The notes: generated by a model not told the origin, from the sequence alone. Shown: positions 11,903 to 23,699, numbered from the stretch's first letter. The stretch: 64,000 bases of DNA from Dromiciops gliroides (GCF_019393635.1 NC_057861.1:155761544-155825543); one strand, 5' to 3'. Program-made: numbers and translations.

Positions 11903-12244
11903 ATGAACATTCTGGAGTGGAGAGAGGAGAGCAGAGAAAGAGAGGCAGAGGCTAGGGAGCAAGGAGCAGGCAGTGGCAAAGAGGCCTTTCTCGCAGGAGC
12001 AGGAGGGGGAGGAGAAGGTGGAGGAGCAGGAGGAGGAGGAGGAGGAGGAGGGAGAGGAGGAGGAGGAGGAGAAGGAGGAGGTGGAGGAGCCGGAGGAGGA
12101 GGAGGAAGAGGAGGAGGGGGGGAGGAGGAGGAGGAGGGGGAGGAGAAGGAGGGGAAGGAGGAGGAGAAGCAGCAGGAGGAGGACACACCGACAGGAGGCG
12201 GCGGAGGCGGCGGCGGCGGCAGCGGCTGCTGCTGCTGCGAATAG
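11903..12244 (+). promoter_or_regulatory. Possible long low-complexity uORF in the MMP16 leader
   Basis: An open frame of 113 codons starts MNILEWREESREREAEA and then reads the GGA/GGC triplet repeat as long Gly/Glu/Arg runs. The ATG context is weak (C at -3). The openness is most simply a by-product of purine triplets, which contain few stop codons. It would matter only if the transcript starts upstream of 11903. No protein family is recognisable. Confidence 0.25.
12001..12240 (+). repeat. GGA triplet repeat passing into GGC/GCT triplets
   Basis: Imperfect GGA/GAA triplets are interrupted by a few C and T bases; the longest purine-only run is about 12092-12169. Then GGC units (about 12200-12220) and GCT/GCA units (about 12222-12240) follow. 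It probably lies in the 5' leader of MMP16. The antisense strand reads as long Pro/Ser/Leu open frames, which are repeat artefacts. Confidence 0.85.
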
Positions 12245-12312
12245 GGAAACCTCAGCAGGAGCAGCGGGTGAACTTGGGCGCCACATTCCCAGGGAAGGAC
12301 GGACTCGTGAGG

Positions 12313-12333
12313 ATGGTGTGCGCGAGCTGCTGA
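12313..12333 (+). promoter_or_regulatory. Short uORF with strong Kozak context (MVCASC)
   Basis: The frame ATG GTG TGC GCG AGC TGC TGA has A at -3 and G at +4, a better initiation context than the main MMP16 ATG (A at -3, A at +4). It ends 266 bases before the main start, and there is no other ATG in between. That layout would allow re-initiation. It is a plausible translational control element if 12313 lies in the mRNA. Confidence 0.4.
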
Positions 12334-12599
12334 CCCTTCTCCCGCCTGCCGCCGCTGCTCCTCCCGGGCTATCGGGAGTGAAGTGCGCCTTCCTCCTCTG
12401 TCTTCTTTCACAGCCCCAGCCGGCCGGCTGTGGGTGAACCTGCAGGGCTCTTCACCCAGCCCCAGGACTTTATTTTAAAAATTTTTATATTTTGAAAAAG
12501 GAGAACCGTTTTGGAACTAGAGAGGGAGGGTGAGAGAAAAGGACGGAGAGGAGAGAAAGAGAAGGGGGAGCTCGTCCATCCATTGAAGCACAGTTCACT

Positions 12600-12731
12600 A
12601 TGATCTTACTCACATTCAGCACTGCAAGACGGTTGGATTTCGTGCATCATTCCGGGGTGTTTTTCTTGCAAACCTTTCTGTGGATTTTATGGGCTACAGT
12701 CTGCGGAGCAGAGCAGTATTTCAATGTGGAG
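12600..12731 (+). CDS. MMP16: MMP16 coding exon 1 (MT3-MMP), 5' part of the gene only
   Basis: MMP16 is a membrane-anchored zinc endopeptidase that cleaves extracellular matrix and activates pro-MMP2 at the cell surface. This exon encodes 44 residues beginning MILLTFSTARRLDFVHH. A hydrophobic signal-peptide core follows at about residues 20-35 (VFFLQTFLWILWATVC), and the exon ends with EQYFNVE, the first residues of the propeptide. From memory it matches human MMP16 at nearly every position; apparent differences are A9, F26, W31 and A37. The start is supported by an in-frame TGA at 12531-12533 with no ATG between it and 12600, and by an A at -3. The exon ends in phase 0 (GAG) before a consensus donor. 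The cysteine switch, HExxH zinc site, hemopexin repeats and transmembrane tail lie on later exons outside the window. Confidence 0.95.
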
Positions 12732-12737
12732 GTAAGA
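12732..12737 (+). other. MMP16: Splice donor of MMP16 exon 1
   Basis: The sequence GAG|GTAAGA is a near-perfect U1 match directly after codon 44. As I recall it, the human exon also ends after the FNVE codons. Reading through into the intron gives the unrelated, soon-terminated reading GKSTAPVGL in another frame, which supports splicing here. Confidence 0.9.
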
Positions 12738-15700
12738 GTACAGCTCCTGTAGGGCTTTCTTCTCCTTGCCTAGGCTGCTCCCCCAAATATTTCATGTGCT
12801 CCAGGAAAACGAGGAGCCATGTAGCTGAAAGCAGCCAAGGATCTAAACACATTGTTTCCTTTCCTGCAGCCTAGAAAGCTTTCTGAATTTTCAGTATTTG
12901 ATGGATGCATTTAGGACCACGAATCCCGTTATCCTCAGCAGCACAAAGCACGATGCTGAGCGCTCAAAAGACTCAATTGTACCGGGTACATGCTGCTTAC
13001 ATGGGGAAGAGGCAAAGTCCTAGATACAACAAGCGTGCGGTATAATAAAGGGAGCTTGGTAACAAGGCACAGGAAAGCCTAGGGATGGCAGAATGAGTTT
13101 GCCTGGCATTGCATTTTTTTTTTTTGCTATTGTTATAGGAATTTTCTCCCTCCTCCTCCACCATTAGCAAAAGGGATTAAATAAAATTCAAAAGGAAACT
13201 GTGGGAATACTTGATACTTTAATAACATGACTTTGTGATAAAACACTTGACTAGACAGAGTCTTGTTCTCATTTAAACATAACTTAATACACTGTAACTA
13301 GATCTGGTTAAACAGATGCCATGAAATCCATCTCTTTCTTTTGAAGTGTCTTTTCTCCCCACGCCCCCGCCCCCACCATCAAAACCAACTTGGCCCAGTC
13401 TAGTAGTTCCAAGGTGTTTTCATTTTCACTAGAACTCTGGTAAAGCTGAGAGGGTTTAACTGTCATTTGCTTTAACTTTGATAGTTTTGGAAGCAGTCAG
13501 GCACAAAGGGAAGGGAACTTGAAGATAAGGACTTGACAGGACTGTGCCAAAATACTCTTCCTGCCATCAACTCAATAAATAAACCAATAATATACCATAA
13601 GTAAATGGAGTTGTATGGACACCTGAGTGATGATGACATTAATTAAGCACAAAAATGTTGAATATGGAGACAATAGGAGGGTCTTAATGAAGTATCATCC
13701 TTTTGATTGGATTTTTATGCTATCATACATCTCTTTGTGATTATTTTGATTGCCCATAAATGAATAATGTGGTTTTCAGTTGCTGATATGATAAAATATC
13801 ACTGTCATTTTACTAAAGACATTGTACTTGTAAGCAATGCCAGTACCTGTTGCTCAATATTTGAAAAAAATAATTTAAAATATGTTAATTTATGTACACA
13901 CTTATCCAAAATATATACCATTCACATGTATAGAACTGCATATAATTAGTTGTGCGATTATAAATAGTTCTTACTGTGCCACATAAGAAATAAAGATTAG
14001 TATAGAAAAAAACTAGCCATTAGGAGACTAAGGAGAATTATGGAATTATGGAGAGATAAGTTAGAAGATGAAGAGATTAAATATATATATTTTTATGGAA
14101 GACAAGCCACATTTTGAAGTCTAAAATATATTTGACCTTTAAGGAAAAGGAAAAAAAAAACTTTTTCTTTTTCTTTTTTTTTTCTTGGCCAAACAGACAG
14201 ATGGAAGTGGGCTGAAGGTCCAGCCTTTCATGGTAGCAGATTTGTACTTTCTAAAACATATGTCACAGATGGCTTTTGTACATAATGTTTAAATTGATAG
14301 ATGGTTTATAATGTAGTTCATAACATAGAGGAATAAAAATGAAAATCTGTTGTTTATTATGTTATAAACAGAAGGGCCTATTATTGCAGTGGATTTTAGG
14401 TAAAAATAAGTTGTGTACTGTATTTTATTACTATCAGCAGTGAGAGAGTCAAAAGTGATTTGTATATGATTTTTCACTTACTTTCAATAATTGTTGGATG
14501 ACGTTGAAATTTGGTGATTACTCAATTGGGTTTTTCTTCTAATGGCTATGAAACTCAGATTGTCAGTTCAACCAGTTATTGTAATAGCTGATATGAACTG
14601 ACTTTTACTTATAAAAACCACTTTGGGATTTATTATTGAACTTTTATTACAGTATTTATCTTTGAAGTATATGCTAGATAATGACACATGGTGGAAATTA
14701 AAAAAAAATTTAAAAATAACATAATTTTCCAGTACCTATTAAGTAATTTCTACTTTGTTGAGTATACAAAATCATATAAGGACATTCATATGTTATCTAA
14801 GACACACCTACAAAAACTTCTTTGCTAATATGGGAGTCTACTAAAAAACTTGAGCAGAATATCTTCTTATTGTGCAATATGCACAGACATCTTTCTGAAA
14901 TATGTTTCTTTAAGATCCTGATTATTTTTGTTATTTCATTTTTTTTTTTGTGCAAAGTAGATCAGTCTTTCATTTCATCATGGGGGTAGCTATATAATAT
15001 AAATATTATTGTAAAGACCATGAATCTTCAAATGATGTTTCTACATTTAATTATGGATAAATTTTTTTTATGATAAACATTAATGACTTGTCTTATGTCC
15101 AAAACTTCTTTTATAAAGTAAGAATAATGCATTTCTCATTTGTGACTACTATATGTTTGCTTGACATGCTAAAAAAAAGAAATGATTTCCATGGACAGTC
15201 CTAACAGGAAGCATAATGATACCAAACTAGTAGTAGGCACTTCAGTACCATATTTAGGTCATCAAATATTTCCTAGTAACAATATAAAGATATTTGCTTA
15301 CTAACTCCAAAAAATAAAAATACAATAAAAAAGTGAAATTTACCTTTATGTATATTAATGAAAAAACAATTGAATGTACTTATTAATGAACTTATTTTGT
15401 CATACCTGATGTTTAAAAATATTTATATCAGGCTTTTATATAAACAAATATGAAGAATTAGGAAGATTTATGTTGTGTCATTTCTTTCTACTTAACTCTT
15501 TACTGTCATTTTTCATGGGAAATGCCATTATTTGGAAGTAGAAAGTCCCTTGGAGTTTGTCTGTTCTGTAATTGGGAGACATATCAGAGGTGAAAATGCT
15601 CTGCAATAAAAATAAAAGGTGGTTACAGAGCAAATTTGAAAAAATAGACTTGATGGAGAAGCAAGGAGCATCCTGTGTATCAAGGCATTAGGTACTGTCA

Positions 15701-16080
15701 TTTGTGCTGAAAGGTACACAGTACATCTTCATGGTATTTGCTAGTTGGGGTGAGTGAAGGGAATGACATTCAATTTGTTGAAACAGAGAACTTAGAGTAA
15801 AGAACTATTTGGATGATGATGCTGGCATCTTTGGTTACTCTTTGGTCAGCTGCAAAGTAATTAAATACAATTTTTCTTTTTCCCAAAGAGTTTTGACATG
15901 ATAAGAGGAATTCAAAGGTTCCTCAGCTTCTAACACATTTCACTGGACCTCACATTGCCCCATACACAGTCATTAATCAAAAGTAGCCAAAGAGTAAGGA
16001 GATATACTCTAATCTCTACTTCCCTAAAAGGTTTTCGCTCCTTCCCTAGTTCTCTTAAGATAAGCAATTCCACATTTGAG
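12738..16080. other. 5' part of intron 1, no repeat recognised
   Basis: About 3.3 kb downstream of exon 1 has remarkably few recognisable SINEs or LINEs, unlike the rest of the window. Short homopolymer and TA-rich patches are present. Repeat scarcity next to a developmental gene's first exon can reflect regulatory constraint, but that is inference. Confidence 0.45.
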
Positions 16081-16084
16081 TTCC

Positions 16085-16145
16085 TGTTAGATGCAAAGCA
16101 GGGTGCTGAGTGCAAGGGATATAACATATACAAAGATAATTAAAT
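16085..16145 (+). repeat. L2 fragment
   Basis: GATGCAAAGCAGGGTGCTGA is a diverged version of the L2 3' motif (size-of-catalogue type GTGCCAGGCACTG...CTGGG). Confidence 0.4.
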
Positions 16146-16284
16146 ACAAAGCATATGCAAAATTAAAAAAAAATCAGATTACATATTGACAAAATATATT
16201 GGTTTTCAAGAAATAGTATGCCTTTTCTTTTGAAACATCATAGGAAATAGTTATGTGGTAGTAATGACTCTTGCTGTCTTTCAG

Positions 16285-16500
16285 AGGTGATTTAAGTGGC
16301 ACAATGGATAGAGTGCTGGTCTATAGTCACAAAACAAGTTCAGAACTGACCATAGACACTAACTATGTAACCCTAAGCAAGTAATTTAACCTCTGCCTGT
16401 TTCTCAGTTTCCCTGCCTGTAAAATGGGGATAAAAATAGCACCTCTCTGGGTTGTTATTAGGATAAAATGATATTTGTAATATGTATAAACATATGTATG
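16285..16500 (+). repeat. CORE-SINE (MIR/THER1-like) with tRNA head
   Basis: TTTAAGTGGCACAATGGATA head, AAGTAATTTAACCTCTGCCT CORE, GTAAAATGGGGATAAAAATA and an L2-like tail, ending in a TA/TG-rich patch. Confidence 0.8.
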
Positions 16501-18489
16501 TATATATGTATATATATGTATGCTTTATAAAAGTTATCTATTATCATCATCAAATATAAAGTCTTTAGGAGTTAAAGGTTTTGGTACAATCCTCTTTTTT
16601 ATTTATCAGAACAATAGAACGATACTTAATAGTAATATCGATTTTTTTAAAGTAGGGTTTTTATGGGAAAATTTAAAATTGTAAAACTTTGAATGATAAA
16701 TGTAGTAAAATGTAGTGAGAAGATTAATCTTCTTGGGCAGCACATCTTGAGAAAATCATAATAACAATGTCATGTTCCATCATTAAAGGGAATTTCCCAT
16801 AATAAAATATTGTGGAATTTAACTATTGCCATTTATTTTGGTTGTGGCAGTTATTCCCAAAGAGAGTAAACAATTTCCTTTAACTACTTTAAGATTTGTG
16901 GCTCTCCTTGTGGGTTTATTTGAATCTATCTAAAAGGTCATTGTTGATTTGGGCAGCTTAGCTTTGCATGCATGCTCATCGGGCTCTGGTGTGAGTTTGT
17001 AAAGATAGTATGGCTTATAATATAGGGCTGAAAACATAACCAGAAGGGTCTAGCAGTTTTGAAGCTTGTTCACATTTTGCATAATTATCATAGCTGTTCT
17101 TCCCTTTAAATATGGGGAGTGGTGGTCATAATAGAGGATTACTACCCAGTCCATTTCAGTCACATTTAGATAAGGAAAATTATTCCTTATGTCTCTCTCT
17201 AGGATTCTTTAGGGAAACTCCTAGTTATTTTTCACTTAGTCAAAATCAGAGTTACTTGGCTCTAATATCTGATAGTCCTCTTTGCTTCACAAATCCATGT
17301 TCTGACAGCCTGGTATCATGCCTACACACAATTTACACAGGGATAAAGACCCATGGGCAAGTTCTAAATATTGGAGAGGGAAACTAGAAAATGTGCCCTG
17401 GAGTCAACCAACTCTTCCTTGCCCCACCCAAGGCAAACCTCACTTGGTGGGTAATTTACCCGGGCTTGGTTTGTAAGTAGATTTACCAGAATAGGTTAGG
17501 AGGGCCTGTCCAAGGAAATCCAAATAGAAAGGCCAAAGGCTTCTATCCAGGTATGCAGAAAATGTAATTCTGCCTCCTAGAGGGAGATTAAATTTAGTAA
17601 TTGGTTTCATATCTCTAGAGTGAGGTCAGGAATGGCAGACTTAGAGTTCAGATTGTTTTATTATGATAGTTACTATACATTTTTCAACATAATAGATTTT
17701 AATGCACTAGTTCAATTATAATATTCTTTCTTTTGAAGTTGGATTAAGCAATTACTTTATGCAAATATATGTCACTAACTTACTTTTCTACCCCATCCCC
17801 CTGACCCAGTCACCTGAAGTGTTCTTGTTTACTGATGACCAATTTTAATTCATTTAGGAAGGAAAAGACCTATTTTAATCCACCAAATTAAAACTTCAGT
17901 GTAAGATGAAAAATATTTAGTTCTATATTCCTCAATGAGATGTCATAATTTTCTGAACCTTCCCTGCCCACACCTACCATTTAAAATTCTTCATTTATGC
18001 CTCAGTTCATCATAGGTTCAGAGACTTTGGTTTAGGAATATAATTTTTACATTTTGTCAAGTTCAGTCACACTTTCTTTTAGAAGGCTGATTTCATTTCA
18101 ATGTACTCTGCTTTCCATTTCATTTCATTTTATCAGTATTATTGAAGATTAAAATGTCTTCTGATTATTTCTTCCAGTGGCCAATTTTTACTGGTTATAC
18201 TGGTACATAGTCTAGTCCTTTTCTCAGTGCTCTAGGTCAAGAATAACAATAGCACCTAACATCTCAATAAAGCTAGGCTTATGTTGTATTACCTCTACCC
18301 CCACACCCCCAAACAAACAAACAAACAACAAAACTACTAACCTTTCCCCCTCCAAACTCTTTTTCCCTGCTCAGGGATAAGGTTATGGTTAAGGCTAGTG
18401 AGCTATTTACACTAACAAAGATTTTTTTTTTAATTGTTGGTAACATTGGGATATAATGGAAACAGGAAAACACTAATACATGATATCCC
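16501..18489. other. Intron, nothing recognised
   Basis: AT-rich sequence without a gene, known repeat or clear structure; a (CAAA)n patch lies at about 18311-18330. Confidence 0.4.
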
Positions 18490-18505
18490 AGCTCTGCCAT
18501 TTTCT

Positions 18506-18677
18506 TTTCTTTTTTTTTCTTTCTTTCTTTTTCTTTTTTGGTGAGGCAGGTGGGGTTAAGTGACTTGCCCAGGGTCACACAGCTAGTAAGTGTCAAATGT
18601 CCGAGGTCGAATTTGAACTCAGATCCTCCTGACTCCAGGGCTGGTGCTCTATCTACTGCGCCACCTAGCTGCCCCAA
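18506..18677 (-). repeat. WSINE1-like poly-A SINE, minus
   Basis: Full length with a T-rich start and head at about 18675. The duplication AGCTCTGCCATTTTCT is present at 18490-18505 and 18678-18693, 16 bp perfect. Confidence 0.95.
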
Positions 18678-18693
18678 AGCTCTGCCATTTTCT

Positions 18694-21600
18694 ATGAAAT
18701 ATTGGGGGAAATATTTAAACTCATTGGGACCCATTTTTCTCATATGTATATATTGATGGGTTTCAACATTGCTCCCTAAAGTCTTTTCTACCTCTTAAGA
18801 TTTTACAATATACTTCTGCAAAGCAAATTGGAAGGACAGTATCTTAGACATTTCTCTGTGGGATTAGGGACAGCCTTGAACAACCAGAGCTATTTTTTCC
18901 CTTTCTGAAATGAGAATGAGGCTCACACAGCATAAAAAAAAGATAGGCTACACAGCCTAAGTCTACCATTTATTATCCACAGTGGTGAAGTGTGTTTCAG
19001 TTTTGGAAATAACCCTGGACTTCTGCTAAGCAGGGAAAAAACAAACAAACAAACAAATACCTGGTACCATATTGCATAAATGTTAAAAGCATTTCCTTTC
19101 CTTGTTTTAAAAAAACTTTTAAAAACATAAATTAATGATTTTTTAAAAATACATCATTTACAACTGATATCTAAGTCACAAAAGATCAGATGAACAAGAA
19201 ACAAAAAGTTCAATGTTCCATTTAATATATTGTCTATTTTTGGTCAGACAAGATATTTTATAGATTAAAAAGTCATCTCATATTGAGTGCAATATGGCTA
19301 ATTATTTCTTCTTTTTATTTGAAACAGTGATACTCTAAAATGTTTTTGCTTTATAAATCAATCTGAGTGAAGTCAGGATTGGGTGCTAGATTAAAATCTA
19401 TGTTGATCATATGGTGATCTTGGGTTTTCTTTGCTTTCATTTGGAAACTTGTTTATGGACTCTGAATTTAATCATTGTATCATATGGATAATGATTTTGT
19501 AGTATAGTTTTCCTTTAACATGTCCTGACGATCTTTCTTTTAGAACTTTTCCTCCCTGTTTGCCAGATTTTGGATCAATCAATGCATTTGGATCAATGAA
19601 GCACTCTGATACAGCCTAGAATATAGAAAAGGTATAGCCAGTTGGAAAAGATTATTACTGCTTTAATCTGACTCCTTAACCTTTGGCTAGTTGCTTCATT
19701 TAGGTGTAGTATGCAAAAAGATGATAGAGGGAGTTGTTGAGCTTCTTGAAGTCTCCCATGGCTTGGAGTAGTTACTTATCTTAAATTAAGGATGGACACA
19801 ATTTGATATTAAATGCTATGTAGTAAATATTTAGCCAACCAGAGGCACTGAATCAAAATTGGTGTATATGTCATTTAAAACATGGATGGAAATACTTTGG
19901 GCCACTTGGCACCAGTGATCACTTAGAAAATGAACTAGGAAGAAAAGTTACACTTGCTTGCCAAAAAAAAAAAATCTATTTGCTCCAGGCATGAGTGAGT
20001 GTAAGTGTAATGTTGCAGGGTGGCCTTAAATAGTCTGTCCTTTTTAGGTGTAGAATCAGGTCAAAAATTGTATTTTTTGGTGACTGTATAAGCTTTTTTA
20101 GTTCTACTTTAACAGAAATGGTTTAGCTTAAATAATTTAACTTTGGCATAATTTTGGTTCTTTTGGCTAGTTATTGCCATGCTTTAAATTTAAAAGGTTA
20201 ATTTGAAAACTGGATTCAGTTAACTTTTAGACATATTATTTAGTATAGTGAAATCTCATTTTAGAGGAATCAGCCTTGATTGAGTTCATTCTGGAATTTT
20301 TTTTCCTAAAAGAGCAGAAATTGGCATTTTTCTCCTTCAGGAGTATAATTTTAATTGTTCTATATTGATATAAATATGATGTTATACTTAAGATTTATAC
20401 TTTATTTTGTGGAAAGAGTTGACCAGGCTTTCAGAACCACATTTAGTACAAAAACGCTAAGAAAATTTGACATAAAACTGTAAAACAAAACCCACTTAAA
20501 AGGAGTAAAAAGAGCTTGCTTTTGGAGATAAAATATACCATTTATTTATTTTTTCCAAAATGTAAATAAATTAGGATGGAAAACAATATTTAAAATGTAT
20601 AACGTGGCTATAAGTATTTTTCACATATTTTAAACCAATTAATCTTTTATTTGAGGTGAAAATGGGACATTCAAAAGTGTAGGAAGTAAATGAACAAGAG
20701 TGAAAGATGGGTTTCACAACAGACTAAAGCATTCATTAGAGATGGTTCTTGGAAACATAGGTTCACAAAAAGAAACTGAGGCTCAGATACCTAGGGTGGA
20801 TGACTGGCTAATATAAATTGCATTTTTGTAAAATGGGTTTTTTTGCTGTAATTGTTTAGTCATATTCAAGTCATGTTTTTAAAGCTGAATAGTTTTATTA
20901 ACTCTATTTCATGTCCAAAAATCACATGCACCTGATGTGATGTCAGTGGAATGTATGCATATGCCTTAACATCTAGCTTGTTGGGGAATCAGCCAGACTC
21001 AGAATGATGTCAGTGGAGGTATTTTTTTTCCATGGGAACTTTTTCACAGTTGAATTCATACCATATGTTAATGGTTTGTCATTGTTTAGGATGATTAAAT
21101 ATTTGTGTGGTGTTTTTTTTTGGAAGGAGGTCTAGGTTCTGTACATTGCCTGTTCACATTGAAAACTGGCCATATAAATTTCCCCCTGTGATTCTAATGC
21201 TTATTTCCCCTGATTTGGGTCTTTGGCAACTCAATATTTTGGTTATATGGCAGGATCATAGGCTGATGGGTGGGTGGGGCATGGGGCTTTATGGAGAAAC
21301 CACATTTTTTTCTCTTCTCCTTATATAGAGTAGAAGAGATTCAAATAACTTCCAGAGGCAAATTCATACTGAAAGACATGAACAAAATTGAAAACAAATT
21401 TGCCCAGGACAAGGGCATTCTCAGTAATAGTTACATTTCTAACTTTATTATATGGATATCTTGAAAGCTTTGTATATTTTCTCTATAATAAGAATTCACT
21501 TGACAGAAGATAATATGTAGCTCTTATAATCATTGCTGTTTTGTGTTGGGGAAAAGCTACATATCTCAAGTTTGATGTTGGACAAATCTTTTAATTAGAT

Positions 21601-21920
21601 TATGCTTTTTTTAAATTTCTAAGATAAGAATTATCATATTTACTAATTAATTTTGTTATGATGATATAAGCAACTGAAAAAATTAAGATGTCAAAATATC
21701 TTCATCTTTATAAGATACTTAAATAGCAAAAGGACTAGTATGAATGCCCTGATATATAAGAAGGTTTGTTGTACATAAGTGATCTGCAGAAGAGTAAAAA
21801 GTGAGACACTAGACCAAAGTGTTTAACCAGGATGGTTTATGAAAAGATAATTGAATCATTTCCGAGGGTGGGGGGGTGGGGGGTGGGACTCTTCTTTTTT
21901 TAGTTACACCCTACAAACTA
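18694..21920. other. Intron, little recognised
   Basis: AT-rich. A short minus MIR-like scrap lies at about 20730-20825. I see no exon or RNA gene. Confidence 0.4.
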
Positions 21921-21924
21921 CCTC

Positions 21925-22060
21925 CTTTGATAACCTTAGGCACATGACTTGATTGCTCTATGACTTCATTCCTTATCTTTAAAATGAGTATTAAAATAAT
22001 TACCTTGCCTACTTCATAGATTTATTACTAAGAGAAAATGAAATTATATATTAGAGCTCT
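21925..22060 (+). repeat. MIR fragment
   Basis: ATCTTTAAAATGAGTATTAA, CTTGCCTACTTCATAGATTT: diverged 3' half. Confidence 0.5.
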
Positions 22061-22414
22061 CTCAACAGTTAATGTAGATGTGATTTATTGAAATTTAATG
22101 GATGTCCAATTAGAAAATGAACAGGTTAATGTTATCAGTTTCTCCAAATCTGTAGCATAGGCAAATAGCCCCTGCTGCTGGAATCTCTGCCTATATAAGA
22201 GAGAGTCCAGTAGATCTAAAGTGCGCTATGCCTTTGACCATCTTTTACCTTGGCTATCTTACTGCCAAGGTACTTCTTATACTACTCCCACCCTTTGTTC
22301 ACTGAATTAATCAAATCAATACCACCATTATTTCTGGAAAAGGAAAGTCACTCAATTGTTCCATGGCTCCATTGAACCATGCCTGTGACACCCTGGCTCC
22401 CCACTCCCCGGCTC

Positions 22415-22525
22415 TCTCCTTGTATTAGAATTTAAGATCCCTGAGGACAGGAGCTATTCTTCTGAATCCCTAGGACTAAGCAAAATGCATGGCATACAGG
22501 AAATATTCTTATGCTGCAACTGAAG
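22415..22525 (+). repeat. L2 3' end
   Basis: TTAGAATTTAAGATCCCTGA, GGACAGGAGCTATTCTTC and ATGCATGGCATACAGGAAAT match the classical L2 3' terminus. Confidence 0.65.
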
Positions 22526-22714
22526 TAATTTTCTCTTGCTCTAGCATTAGTGAAGATAAAATACTATCTTTCATATTGTAACTTTTGCTAAAAATTCTAA
22601 GATTCTATTCTCTTTGAAAAATACAAATAATTTTCATAGAAAGGGCTATTGAAGCTGGTGTTAACATTATAAGTGTGGGAGAGAAGAGGTATTAAACTGC
22701 CTACCAGGGCTATG

Positions 22715-23345
22715 GAGCCATTGTGCTTACTATATTGTTGTATGCTTGTGAGACCTAGACAGTCTACCAGCAAGCAGGCCAGAAAATTGAACCACTTTCA
22801 TTTGAATTGATTTAGGAAGATTCTGAAGATCACCTGGCAAGATTAAGGTAAAGGACACTGATGTCCTCTCTTGAGCTGAATTGCCAAGCATTCAAACTCT
22901 ACCAAAGAGAGCACTACTCTGATGGGCTGGCCACATAGTCTGAATGCCAAAAATGCATTTACATAAAAGACTACTTTATGGAGAATTTACACAAAGTTCA
23001 GAAGAAGCAAAACAAGGACACCCTCAAGGTCTCTCTGATGAACTTTAGTATAGATTGTGAGACATGGGGGATGTGGGCACAGGACCACCCACTATGGAGG
23101 GCCTATGTCAAAGAAGGTGCTATGCTCTAGGAACAAAGCAGTATCACCATAGCTAAAAAGAAACATGAAATGTGTAAATCTAGAGACATCTCCATCCCTA
23201 ATATTCACATGGGCGATTTGTGCCAACCTGTGGTAGAACCTTCTGAGCTCATGTTAGTCTGATCAGAAACAGTCGAGCACACTGTACCTTGACCCCAACA
23301 TCATAATGTCATTTTGGTCCTCTTTGAGGACAAAGGAAGAACAAC
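22715..23345 (+). repeat. RTE-clade LINE 3' end (reverse transcriptase C-terminus), decayed
   Basis: Translated in shifting frames it shows the RTE signatures YACETWTVYQ, WAGHIVRMPKM and LLYGEL. A remnant of the terminal zinc-finger-like segment follows (PTCGRTF at 23223-23243, then TGA), and the 3' end reads CTTTGAGGACAAAGGAAGAA with an ACAACAAC terminus. Several stops and frameshifts make it a dead copy. Its last 50 bases resemble the tails of the SINEs at 47161 and 48213, so it represents their partner LINE family. Confidence 0.8.
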
Positions 23346-23397
23346 AACACTATACTATTACCTATCACACACCAAAGGAATTAGGCTTGTTCTAGAG

Positions 23398-23564
23398 CAG
23401 GGCTTCTTAAACTTTTTCCACTCAAGATCCCTTTTTGCCCAAGAAAATTTTATGTGACTGCAGGTATATAAATATATAAAATAGGTGTAAATAACTTTTC
23501 ATGACTTTCATAATCAGTTACACGACCCCATATGGGATCACAATGCACAGTTTAAGAAGCTTTG
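23398..23564 (+). mobile_element. hAT-like MITE, copy 1
   Basis: A 167-bp element with inverted termini (CAGGGCTTCTTAAACT left; right end reading outward CAAAGCTTCTTAAACT). It is flanked by the 8-bp duplications TTCTAGAG (23390-23397) and TTCTAAAG (23565-23572). Eight-base duplications and a CAGGG terminus are typical of hAT transposons. It has no coding capacity. Confidence 0.8.
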
Positions 23565-23699
23565 TTCTAAAGCTATAGAAGACAAGAGTCCAATGGTTAG
23601 AAGCTATACAGAGGCAGATTTCAACTCAATTTAAATGATAGAATAAATCAAACAAAAAACACACTACCTTTCCAAAAATTATAGCTGTCCAAAAATGGA

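Larger units (their letters stand above)
11100..12599 (+). promoter_or_regulatory. MMP16: MMP16 promoter and 5' leader region
   Basis: This block before the MMP16 ATG is much more GC- and CpG-rich than the rest of the window. It contains GC-box-like sites, purine tracts, a GGA/GGC triplet domain and a short AT-rich patch at about 12470-12500. The last 60 bases before the ATG resemble the mammalian MMP16 leader as I recall it. I cannot fix the transcription start. Lack of a clear TATA box and the long purine-rich leader suggest dispersed initiation somewhere in 11.6-12.4 kb. Confidence 0.7.

Noticed and set aside
11686..12411. 241-codon minus-strand open frame, proline/serine-rich
   Set aside because: It is the antisense reading of the GGA/GGC and GA repeats; composition explains its length and there is no domain.
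12680..12874. 64-codon frame overlapping MMP16 exon 1
   Set aside because: It is in a different frame from the conserved signal peptide and crosses the splice donor.
18279..18743. 154-codon minus-strand frame
   Set aside because: Its recognisable middle is the SINE head and CORE (QLGGAVDRAPAL-type reading recurring in other SINE frames).
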